Of a stretch of DNA of 24,652 bases, positions 15,798 to 20,575 are shown piece after piece. The translations under genes and the position numbers were made by a program. The notes under the pieces were generated by a model, which saw nothing but the letters and a program-made list of their open reading frames with translations, was not told where the DNA came from and searched no databases. This DNA comes from a virus, in IMG/VR virus record IMGVR_UViG_3300035698_006585, positions 1 through 24,652 of that record; one strand, written 5' to 3'. The stretch's first letter is position 1. Each line of letters begins with the position of its first letter.

Positions 15798-16136
15798 TCA
15801 TATTGGAGCCTGTTGAGGTAATATCTTACGGTTCTCTCCCGCCTCGACACGACGGTTCACCTCGTTCAGCAGGTCCGACGTTGTGCAGTTGGCGCATCGG
15901 CCTTTGACTAATTTATCATGTGTCCAAGACTGTGCCCAAGCATGTGCCCTAAGCTGAGCCTCGCGCCATCCTCCGGTGTGCCCGTATATTTTCATTGATA
16001 TTTCGTCACTATTCAACAATTTTGAGGCCATGTTCTCGCCTTCCAATAGCCTATTCATGTCAACCTTACAGCCGCCCATTGGCCCAAGCCTAGACATATC
16101 GAAAAGTGTGGCGTATGATGGCAATCTCTTACTCAT
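15798..16136 (-). CDS. Hypothetical protein, 112 aa
   Basis: 112-aa soluble protein starting MSKRLPSYATLFDMSRLG. Its ATG overlaps the end of the 54-aa gene by 8 bases, so coupling is likely; its own SD is weak. It contains one CxxC (GRCANCTT, about residues 80-87) and several Trp in HAWAQSWTHDKL, but no recognised domain. It is the last gene before the terminase block. With a single CxxC it could bind zinc as a dimer, but this is speculation. Confidence 0.6.
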   Translation of the reverse strand: MSKRLPSYATLFDMSRLGPMGGCKVDMNRLLEGENMASKLLNSDEISMKIYGHTGGWREAQLRAHAWAQSWTHDKLVKGRCANCTTSDLLNEVNRRVEAGENRKILPQQAPI

Positions 16137-16293
16137 CAGCGCCGACCTTTGCCAACTGCGCTTCCAGCTTGCTCACGAGTCCTTTGGCGCTCTTAAGCTG
16201 GCACAAAATCACCTTTGCCTCCTCGATGTTCTCTTGGTTAGTTGCCTCTGCGAGGTCTTCTGTTGCCTGTGTTACGATTTCTGCGTTTGTCAT
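16129..16293 (-). CDS. 54-aa coiled-coil protein
   Basis: MTNAEIVTQATEDLAEATNQ followed by a helical, Lys/Glu/Gln-rich remainder (KSAKGLVSKLEAQLAKVG) with heptad spacing of hydrophobic residues, so probably a single coiled coil. The start at 16293 is chosen for the strong ACAGGAG 9 bases upstream; a longer in-frame reading lacks such a site. It is translationally coupled to the next gene. No family is recognised. Small coiled coils of this kind can be antirepressors or adaptor proteins, but there is no direct evidence here. Confidence 0.62.
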   Translation of the reverse strand: MTNAEIVTQATEDLAEATNQENIEEAKVILCQLKSAKGLVSKLEAQLAKVGADE

Positions 16294-16330
16294 CTTGCTC
16301 TCCTGTTTCTGTTTACGGGATGGCGTTGTG

Positions 16331-16735
16331 CTACCCCAAAAGGTATAAAAGCCCGTTTGCGTATTTGATAATCTGTCGTTCGGTCGGTTTGTCAGCAAGG
16401 TTGGAAATCATATCCGCTATTTTGACTTTGGTTGCGACCGAGCTTTTCTTTACCCGTTCGAGATAATCACGATATGGTTCGGAATTGCGGTGTGTCAATA
16501 TCAGCACCTGATCTAGACCCTTTGGATCAACTCCTTTCTCATGTAGACTCACAATCGTTTCGGCTGTGTCCTCAAGCACGTCATGCAACCACGCAACATT
16601 CACGGCGAAATCATCAGGCTTTACCCTGATAACCACAGCGACAACGTGATCCAGATACGTGGTTTTGCCGTCGCGCCTGAATTGCCCTCGGTGCGCGTCA
16701 CACGCGATATAGTGTACTGGCATTGCTGTACTCAT
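16331..16735 (-). CDS. HD-domain hydrolase, MESH1/SpoT hydrolase-like
   Basis: 134 aa carrying the ordered motifs of the RelA/SpoT hydrolase and MESH1 family: DAHRGQFRRDG with His15, YLDH with His30, LHDVLEDT with the His51-Asp52 pair and Glu55-Asp56, and VKIADMISNLAD with Asp108 and Asn112. These bind a divalent metal (Mn in family members) and remove the 3' pyrophosphate of (p)ppGpp; some relatives act on other nucleotides such as NADPH. All key metal ligands are present although the protein is shorter than MESH1 (about 180 aa). It is coupled to the upstream 58-aa gene by an ATGA overlap. A phage could use it to blunt the stringent response or an alarmone-based defence (inference). Confidence 0.82.
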   Translation of the reverse strand: MSTAMPVHYIACDAHRGQFRRDGKTTYLDHVVAVVIRVKPDDFAVNVAWLHDVLEDTAETIVSLHEKGVDPKGLDQVLILTHRNSEPYRDYLERVKKSSVATKVKIADMISNLADKPTERQIIKYANGLLYLLG

Positions 16736-16908
16736 TGGGTTACTCCATCTACGTTTCTGCGTCTCATCAATACAATACGTGCGTCTAGCTCAGAATCAAT
16801 CCGTTGCATCCAAACGGCTTTGTGGTCGTCCGTGGCTTCCATCCACGCCGTGCGCATGTCACCGAGAAACCTGTCTACCTGCTCAATCATTTGTTGCGTG
16901 ATGGTCAT
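16732..16908 (-). CDS. Hypothetical protein, 58 aa
   Basis: Small helical protein MTITQQMIEQVDRFLGDMRT and onward, ending RRNVDGVTQ, mostly charged with several Met and Trp. It runs from ATG 16908, just after the tRNA gene, to TGA 16732-16734, overlapping the HD hydrolase start as ATGA. That overlap supports a real gene even though the SD is weak. No homology is recognised. Co-translation suggests a link with the hydrolase. Confidence 0.6.
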   Translation of the reverse strand: MTITQQMIEQVDRFLGDMRTAWMEATDDHKAVWMQRIDSELDARIVLMRRRNVDGVTQ

Positions 16909-16927
16909 TTGATATGCCCGTGTAAAT

Positions 16928-17003
16928 TGGAGCCAGTAACAGGAGTCGAACCCGTGACATCAACATTACAAATGTTGCGCTCTACCAACTGAGCTATACT
17001 GGC
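16928..17003 (-). tRNA. tRNA-Thr (UGU anticodon)
   Basis: 76-base cloverleaf read on the minus strand, with 7-bp acceptor GCCAGTA/TACTGGC, D arm GCTC/GAGC, anticodon stem CAACA/TGTTG around loop TTTGTAA (anticodon TGT, reading ACA), T arm ACGGG-TTCGACT-CCTGT, discriminator T, and CCA encoded in the DNA. It lies between two protein genes of the accessory cassette. Such a tRNA may supplement codon supply or replace host tRNAs cut by defence nucleases; it is intact, so not an obvious half att site. Confidence 0.95.
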
Positions 17004-17014
17004 GTGATTGATTG

Positions 17015-17398
17015 CTATTCCCCACGTTCCAACCGCTGTTCTTCGTTCCACGCCTCGACCGCATCGTCTGGTTCCCCTATGATTAGATCGCCGTCTTTGC
17101 CGCATTCGACGCAGTGGATGTATGATGCGTCGCCGTCAACGTGGATCTCAGCGACACCCCCGCACGCACACGGCCCCGGTTGCTGTAGATGCTCGGCTAC
17201 CCTGAGTTCAGATAACGCCGCCTCTGCGTCAATAGCCCCCTGCCTACACTCCAGCCACCGCATTGCCTCGCGGAGTTTTTCGAGGGCTAACCCGTCCTCG
17301 TACCGGCTCCCGTCCTGTGTTGACCGTTCAGCCAGCCGGGTGATGGATGTCTGCACGTCCTGTTCGATTGTTGTTGTCGGTTTGCGCTTATTCGCCAT
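17015..17398 (-). CDS. Lar-like zinc-ribbon protein
   Basis: 127 aa. The N-terminal 70 residues are helical (LEKLREAMRWLECRQGAIDA). The C-terminal part PGPCACGGVAEIHV, then YIHCVECGKDGD and DDAVEAWNEE, has the layout of Lar family restriction-alleviation proteins: a Cys pair, about 15 residues, CxxCG, and a final (E/D)AxxAWN helix. The first pair is C-x-C instead of C-x-x-C. In the Rac prophage Lar eases type I restriction; phage relatives are common and mostly untested. Strong AGGAGG before ATG 17398, and a promoter candidate (17425-17454) drives it leftward. It is the first gene of the leftward accessory transcript with the tRNA and HD hydrolase. Confidence 0.7.
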   Translation of the reverse strand: MANKRKPTTTIEQDVQTSITRLAERSTQDGSRYEDGLALEKLREAMRWLECRQGAIDAEAALSELRVAEHLQQPGPCACGGVAEIHVDGDASYIHCVECGKDGDLIIGEPDDAVEAWNEEQRLERGE

Positions 17399-17424
17399 GT
17401 CTATATCCTCCTTTGTTTGCCTGC

Positions 17425-17454
17425 ACTATACCCCGCCCAACGCATAAAATACAA
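17425..17454 (-). promoter_or_regulatory. Leftward promoter candidate for the Lar-like gene
   Basis: -35 TTGTAT (17454-17449), 18-base spacer, -10 TATAGT (17430-17425; five of six match). The predicted start near 17418 leaves a short leader carrying AAAGGAGG. The -35 overlaps a TACAAC half-site identical to the arm of the palindrome in the opposing promoter. Confidence 0.5.
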
Positions 17455-17483
17455 CTTTCGCGAATTATTTACTCTACAGCCGC

Positions 17484-17512
17484 TTGCATGTTGTACGATA
17501 TACAACTATTAT
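17484..17512 (+). promoter_or_regulatory. Rightward promoter with operator palindrome in its spacer
   Basis: -35 TTGCAT (17484-17489), 17-base spacer, -10 TATTAT (17507-17512; five of six match). The spacer is exactly the inverted repeat GTTGTA-CGATA-TACAAC (17490-17506). A repressor dimer bound there would block RNA polymerase. The predicted start near 17519 precedes the first plus-strand gene. Confidence 0.58.
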
Positions 17513-17563
17513 AGGGGTATGCAGAACGACACACGCAACAACACAGAAACAGGAGAGAGCAAG

Positions 17564-17815
17564 ATGAAAACAACCTACACAATCAAACAGATCGAACTGA
17601 ACTCGTGGCGCGTTGACGAAGACGGTAATCAACACAACATCGAACTATGGGACTGCGGGCACAAGCATAGGACCATTAAAGGTGCCGTAAGATGCCTACT
17701 GGCGTTGTCTGGCACCACCCGTTCAATAGGCGCTAGAATTGAGTCTAGCGATGGATCAGACGTTGACGACGATGCAGTCAATCGCGCGGAAATGGAAATA
17801 CTCGGCTGGGATTAA
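17564..17815 (+). CDS. Hypothetical protein, 83 aa, first gene of the inverted operon
   Basis: 83-aa acidic protein starting MKTTYTIKQIELNSWRVDED. The start at 17564 has AGGAG 8 bases upstream inside AAACAGGAGAGAG. Earlier in-frame ATGs (such as 17519) sit at the predicted transcription start and lack an SD. A HNIELWDCGHKHRTI segment (His and Cys) might bind metal; the C-terminus is Asp-rich. No family recognised. It heads a four-gene plus-strand operon ending at the terminator 18490-18530. Confidence 0.68.
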   Translation: MKTTYTIKQIELNSWRVDEDGNQHNIELWDCGHKHRTIKGAVRCLLALSGTTRSIGARIESSDGSDVDDDAVNRAEMEILGWD

Positions 17816-17832
17816 CCAAAACAGGAGAGACC

Positions 17833-18060
17833 ATGAGACACAACGAACCAACGGAAAAATGGCTGGAAAAGGCATACACCAGATTCAGTTGCTATCGCAA
17901 TCCAACCACGCCGCCTACATGGACTCGGGAAACCGTGCGGATGAAACTGAAGCACGCACACAAACTGGGTTGTCATGCGGACGGGGCCGGGCTACTGGTT
18001 GCCGAGAAAGAATCCGACAATGCAACAATCACCGGGCTAGTGAACAGGATACTCAAATGA
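17833..18060 (+). CDS. Hypothetical protein, 75 aa
   Basis: 75-aa basic protein starting MRHNEPTEKWLEKAYTRFSC, 17 bases after the previous stop, with AACAGGAGAGACC as ribosome site. It is helical with Trp, His and Arg throughout (RETVRMKLKHAHKLGC) and ends in a short helix TITGLVNRILK. Its stop overlaps the next ATG as ATGA. No domain is recognised; the basic helical make-up would suit DNA or RNA binding. Confidence 0.65.
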   Translation: MRHNEPTEKWLEKAYTRFSCYRNPTTPPTWTRETVRMKLKHAHKLGCHADGAGLLVAEKESDNATITGLVNRILK

Positions 18061-18233
18061 ATACAACAATCACAGACTGCCCAACGTGCGAGGGCGAGGG
18101 CTATATATTAGTCCATACAGGCTGTGCCCGTGAACGCACATGCCCTGACTGCGAGGGAACGGGCGAGGCAACCCCGGAACAGGTACAAAACGCCGCTGAC
18201 TATGCAGCTGAGATGCAGGAGGTGGAGCGATGA
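18057..18233 (+). CDS. 58-aa protein with two CxxCxGxG zinc motifs
   Basis: MNTTITDCPTCEGEGYILVH, then CPDCEGTGEATPEQ and a helical tail ending MQEVER. The two CxxCxGxG motifs (residues 8-15 and 33-40) are those of the DnaJ zinc-binding domain, here without any J domain, so one zinc knuckle of four Cys is expected. The gene is coupled on both sides by ATGA overlaps (17833 gene upstream, HTH gene downstream). Small proteins of this kind are frequent in phages; a role in binding unfolded protein or nucleic acid is possible but unproved. The longer reading starting at 17739 is out of place because it overlaps two SD-led genes. Confidence 0.72.
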   Translation: MNTTITDCPTCEGEGYILVHTGCARERTCPDCEGTGEATPEQVQNAADYAAEMQEVER

Positions 18234-18472
18234 CACACCCAAACACAAAACCGCTGACACTCGGGCGCAAAAGCGAACCGGCACAGCTATCCCTGATCCA
18301 GCTGAGGAAGGCGGCTGGGTTTCCCAACGCGCAATCATTGGCCGCTGAGTTGGGATATGGCAAAGCACAGATTCACAGCCTGGAATGTGGGCGCGGTCTT
18401 CTCAGGAAGTGGCACAGGAAATATCTGCGCATGATTATACGCCTTAAACAGCTTGGAGAATCCACAGAATAG
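18230..18472 (+). CDS. HTH DNA-binding protein (Xre/Cro-like), 80 aa
   Basis: 80 aa. Residues 21-56 (SLIQLRKAAGFPNAQSLAAE, then LGYGKAQIHSLECGRG) fit a five-helix Xre-type helix-turn-helix, with helix two at about 35-42 and recognition helix at about 44-52. The rest is basic (LLRKWHRKYLRMIIRLK). It is the last gene of the plus-strand operon and is followed by the terminator. It is the obvious candidate to bind the palindrome at the operon's own promoter, so autoregulation is likely (inference). It lacks a repressor oligomerisation domain, more like Cro than CI. Confidence 0.75.
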   Translation: MTHPNTKPLTLGRKSEPAQLSLIQLRKAAGFPNAQSLAAELGYGKAQIHSLECGRGLLRKWHRKYLRMIIRLKQLGESTE

Positions 18473-18489
18473 GCCACAGGAGACGAAAC

Positions 18490-18530
18490 AAGCCCCGGAC
18501 GCGGTAAGTTACCATGTCCGAGGCTTTTTT
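18490..18530 (+). terminator. Intrinsic terminator of the plus-strand operon
   Basis: Stem AAGCCCCGGAC/GTCCGAGGCTT (11 bp, one mismatch) with an inner GGTA/TACC pair in the loop, followed by TTTTTT on the plus strand. It lies 17 bases after the HTH gene and separates it from minus-strand genes. Confidence 0.9.
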
Positions 18531-18555
18531 GTGTTTAGGCGGGATTTATCCGTGT

Positions 18556-18723
18556 TCACGAATGCTCGGGGTCATTGAACGCTTCGGCTACTGACTCAGG
18601 ATGAAGCCCTATTGCAAGCATTGCGTATCTGCATAGAGTTGCTGTGTCCTCTGCGGTAACTACAGAGCCGTCTTCAATGATCGCCTTGAGCCCGTCTTGT
18701 TTATCCTCGATTGTAATTTTCAT
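18556..18723 (-). CDS. Hypothetical protein, 55 aa
   Basis: 55-aa acidic protein MKITIEDKQDGLKAIIEDGS and on, ending PESVAEAFNDPEHS. The start at 18723 has only ACGGAA upstream. A longer reading from 18792 would add 23 residues without a better SD, so the start is uncertain. The sequence looks like a small beta-hairpin plus helices; no family recognised. Its 3' end lies 25 bases from the opposing terminator. It is the last gene of the leftward cluster from the DUF3850 gene onward. Confidence 0.55.
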   Translation of the reverse strand: MKITIEDKQDGLKAIIEDGSVVTAEDTATLCRYAMLAIGLHPESVAEAFNDPEHS

Positions 18724-18938
18724 GTTTTCCGTTTTCAGTTTTCCTCGTGTTTTCAATCCGCTAACGTTGACGAATTGCACGCATTTGTTCATATCTGTGC
18801 CGGTTATGTCAACAACTGGTGTACATATATGAGCAGTTATCGCGGTGGCTCATAGCTAGTAGTTGTATTACTGTCATTAAGCAGCCGTCCCGCTAGTGCA
18901 CGTTCCTCAGTCGTGCCCTGTTTCAGTGCATGTCCGAA

Positions 18939-19064
18939 TCAGCAACCACCTTTTCCGGCACCTTTCTTGGCTCCTGCGGGTTTGTTTGGTTTGTTTCCGT
19001 TGCCGTTTCCTCTGCCGTCACGTGGTCCTGATCCCCTGGGGCCTCTGCCGTCTCGTTTCGCCAT
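18939..19064 (-). CDS. 41-aa Gly/Arg-rich peptide (DUF5320-like N-terminus)
   Basis: Starts MAKRDGRGPRGSGPRDGRGN and continues Gly/Asn/Lys-rich to end KGGC. Start 19064 has AGGAG within ACAGGAGACAG, spaced 8 bases. The DGxGPxGxGPxxGRG pattern closely resembles the opening of DUF5320-type proteins from bacteria and candidate phyla (D-G-T-G-P-x-G-x-G-P-x-T-G-R-G) but here it is the whole protein and is highly basic. It is expected to be disordered and nucleic-acid binding, with a C-terminal Cys. Function unknown. Confidence 0.68.
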   Translation of the reverse strand: MAKRDGRGPRGSGPRDGRGNGNGNKPNKPAGAKKGAGKGGC

Positions 19065-19102
19065 TGTCTGTCTCCTGTTTTGTTTCCTGTTTTTGTCACA
19101 TC

Positions 19103-19282
19103 TCAACGGTGCAATGTGTGACAATCGTTGTTAGATTCCGAATCCTCGTATTTGTTTAGTGCTCGTGATAGATCATCCGCCAATATCGCCATCCGGCACG
19201 ACTCGTCCAGGTCACGCAACATCTGGATTATGTCTTCAATGATCACAGTTATCGCGACTGTATTGTTACCGTGCGGGTTCAT
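19103..19282 (-). CDS. Hypothetical protein, 59 aa
   Basis: 59-aa acidic helical protein MNPHGNNTVAITVIIEDIIQ, continuing MLRDLDESCRMAILADDLSR, ending NDCHTLHR. Start ATG 19282 has no good SD, so expression is uncertain. Amphipathic helices dominate, which might support dimerisation. It sits between the glycine-rich peptide gene and the repeat-rich intergenic region (19344-19442) that could be its regulatory region. Confidence 0.5.
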   Translation of the reverse strand: MNPHGNNTVAITVIIEDIIQMLRDLDESCRMAILADDLSRALNKYEDSESNNDCHTLHR

Positions 19283-19343
19283 TTAATGCGATTCTGCCGG
19301 TTTGCCCGGCGTTTGTTCCCTATCGGGAATGTTAGCTATATCG

Positions 19344-19442
19344 GACACTATAGCGTGTTTCGTGCCATATAGTGGACGTTTCGTGCCACTTGCCTGCTCG
19401 TCGGCTGGGAGACTGCCGTGTTGCTATTCACCGACACTATAG
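19344..19442. repeat. Cluster of short direct and inverted repeats
   Basis: GACACTATAG occurs at 19344-19353 and 19433-19442; GTTTCGTGCCA occurs at 19357-19367 and 19378-19388, exactly 21 bp apart; CACTATA (19346-19352) and TATAGTG (19368-19374) form an inverted pair. All fall in the 154-base gap upstream of the 59-aa gene. This looks like an operator cluster with two-turn spacing. It could alternatively be part of a 32-codon minus-strand ORF (19348-19446). Confidence 0.6.
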
Positions 19443-19778
19443 GCATTTGGCTGCGCTAAGTTGGCATTTAGCGGCAGTAGCCCCTCCTTTTGTATCATCC
19501 ACAACTTCGCCCACAGCTCTGCCTGTTTCGTCCCATTCCATAGCCCGCAGTCGTGTTATTTCGTCGGCTAATCTGGGGTTTTTAAATCGCGTAAACTTTG
19601 CCGGAACTAGCCTCGAAAGTTCATATGTGTGCAGATGCGAATTTATGGTTGTTTCAGGGCCAACCTCCGCACATTTAGCGACTCTGTTGATTCGTCGAAC
19701 ATACCCCACCCAATCGTCATGCTTATTATCAAACAATACATGCACTGGATCGCCTATTTCAATATTATAAGTCTTCAT
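19437..19778 (-). CDS. Hypothetical protein, 113 aa
   Basis: 113 aa. The first 60 residues (MKTYNIEIGDPVHVLFDNKH, then DDWVGYVRRINRVAKCAEVG) look like a small beta-barrel (SH3/KOW-like), followed by a helical, charged segment (RLADEITRLRAMEWDETGRA) and a Lys/Cys tail. Start 19778 overlaps the preceding stop as TAATG and has GGAGGTGGAG upstream. No family recognised. The barrel suggests nucleic acid or protein binding. It is coupled to the DUF3850 operon. Confidence 0.65.
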   Translation of the reverse strand: MKTYNIEIGDPVHVLFDNKHDDWVGYVRRINRVAKCAEVGPETTINSHLHTYELSRLVPAKFTRFKNPRLADEITRLRAMEWDETGRAVGEVVDDTKGGATAAKCQLSAAKCL

Positions 19779-19975
19779 TACTCCACCTCCATGCCTAATG
19801 GCATATTAAGCTGGATGGAATAGATGATTTTTTTCCAGCACTTGTCATCCTTGATCCACTTTGGTCGTTGCAGGTAGATCAGGGGAGAGGTATGACTGCC
19901 CTCAGTGCCCCAAATCGCGTACTGCTTGCAACAGTTCTTCGTAGGCTTACTTATTCCATAGGATTCAAGCTTCAT
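19778..19975 (-). CDS. Hypothetical protein, 65 aa
   Basis: 65-aa protein MKLESYGISKPTKNCCKQYA, then SPLIYLQRPKWIKDDKCWKK and a hydrophobic IIYSIQLNM. It has a Cys pair at positions 15-16 and another Cys near position 46, and many Lys and aromatic residues. Its ATG overlaps the DUF3850 stop as ATGA and its TAA overlaps the next ATG, so it is translationally locked into this operon. No domain recognised. Confidence 0.65.
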   Translation of the reverse strand: MKLESYGISKPTKNCCKQYAIWGTEGSHTSPLIYLQRPKWIKDDKCWKKIIYSIQLNMPLGMEVE

Positions 19976-20511
19976 CCCTCCACCCCATTCCGCGAGGCGA
20001 GGGCTTTGTCGCGTAGCTCTTTAGCGTTGCAGGTGCATACTCTACCGTCACGCGCCGCACATTCATCGCACGGGTCACACTCCTCCAACGCCTCTGCGAG
20101 CGTGGCGTTTTGGGCGGTGAGGGATTCTATCTGTGCGTCTTGGTTACTCATTGCTACCAAGAAAGCGTCATAGCTGGTACTGTGATGTATCTTCAACTCA
20201 GCCACCTCTGCCCGTAGCGCGTCTACCCTTGACACAGAGTCTCCAAGCTGTATCGACAATGCACAATAGCCCTCAGTCAGCCACTCGCCGTCAGTAATGA
20301 CATGCGTCACCTTAACCGGACGGCAACGCCTACCCGTGTATCCGTGGCGAGGGTCGTATTCGTCGAGCTGTAGAATATCACCCGCCTTGAAGTCCCGATC
20401 ATTTTTGCGGAGTTCAACAGTTTTTAGATGCCGTATAACATCCTCGAAATGCTGAGGGTGAGCCTTGAGGTAGTGTCTGCACGGCTTCAGCGTTGTCTGT
20501 TGGGTTGTCAT
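19972..20511 (-). CDS. DUF3850 (PUA/ASCH-like) protein with coiled coil and Cys tail
   Basis: 179 aa. Residues about 9-88 match DUF3850: H-x-L-K near the start, then TVELRKNDRDFKAGDILQL and EYDPRHGYTGR, followed by VKVTHVITDG and GYCALSIQL. This is a PUA/ASCH-like barrel believed to bind RNA or modified nucleic acid. Residues about 92-142 are a coiled coil, and 145-161 carry five Cys (CDPCDECAARDGRVCTC), probably a zinc site. Fusion of the barrel to a coiled coil and Cys cluster is not standard. The SD GGGAG precedes ATG 20511, and a promoter candidate lies directly upstream at the small terminase stop. Confidence 0.8.
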   Translation of the reverse strand: MTTQQTTLKPCRHYLKAHPQHFEDVIRHLKTVELRKNDRDFKAGDILQLDEYDPRHGYTGRRCRPVKVTHVITDGEWLTEGYCALSIQLGDSVSRVDALRAEVAELKIHHSTSYDAFLVAMSNQDAQIESLTAQNATLAEALEECDPCDECAARDGRVCTCNAKELRDKALASRNGVEG

Positions 20512-20547
20512 CTTGATTCTCCCTATTGTAGTTTCCGTCTCTCCCCT

Positions 20548-20575
20548 AGAATACTACACGGTACGCGGATGTCAA
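20548..20575 (-). promoter_or_regulatory. Sigma70-like promoter candidate for the DUF3850 operon
   Basis: -35 TTGACA (20575-20570; perfect) overlaps the stop codon of the small terminase gene; 16-base spacer; -10 TATTCT (20553-20548; four of six). Predicted start near 20541 gives a short leader with GGGAGAA before ATG 20511. It would give the accessory genes independent expression. Confidence 0.5.

Noticed and set aside
16905-17105. 66-aa minus-strand open frame
   Set aside because: It spans the tRNA-Thr gene and is explained by it.
17739-18056. N-terminal extension of the double CxxCxGxG protein (164-aa reading)
   Set aside because: It overlaps two genes with good ribosome sites in another frame; the ATGA-coupled start at 18057 is better.
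18793-18938. Possible 22-codon minus-strand ORF in the gap beside the glycine-rich peptide
   Set aside because: No ribosome site and no recognisable sequence; I see nothing supportable in this gap.
19344-19442. T7-type promoter, because CACTATAG occurs twice
   Set aside because: Only the CACTATAG core matches; the upstream recognition part does not, and no phage RNA polymerase is visible. The operator interpretation is preferred.
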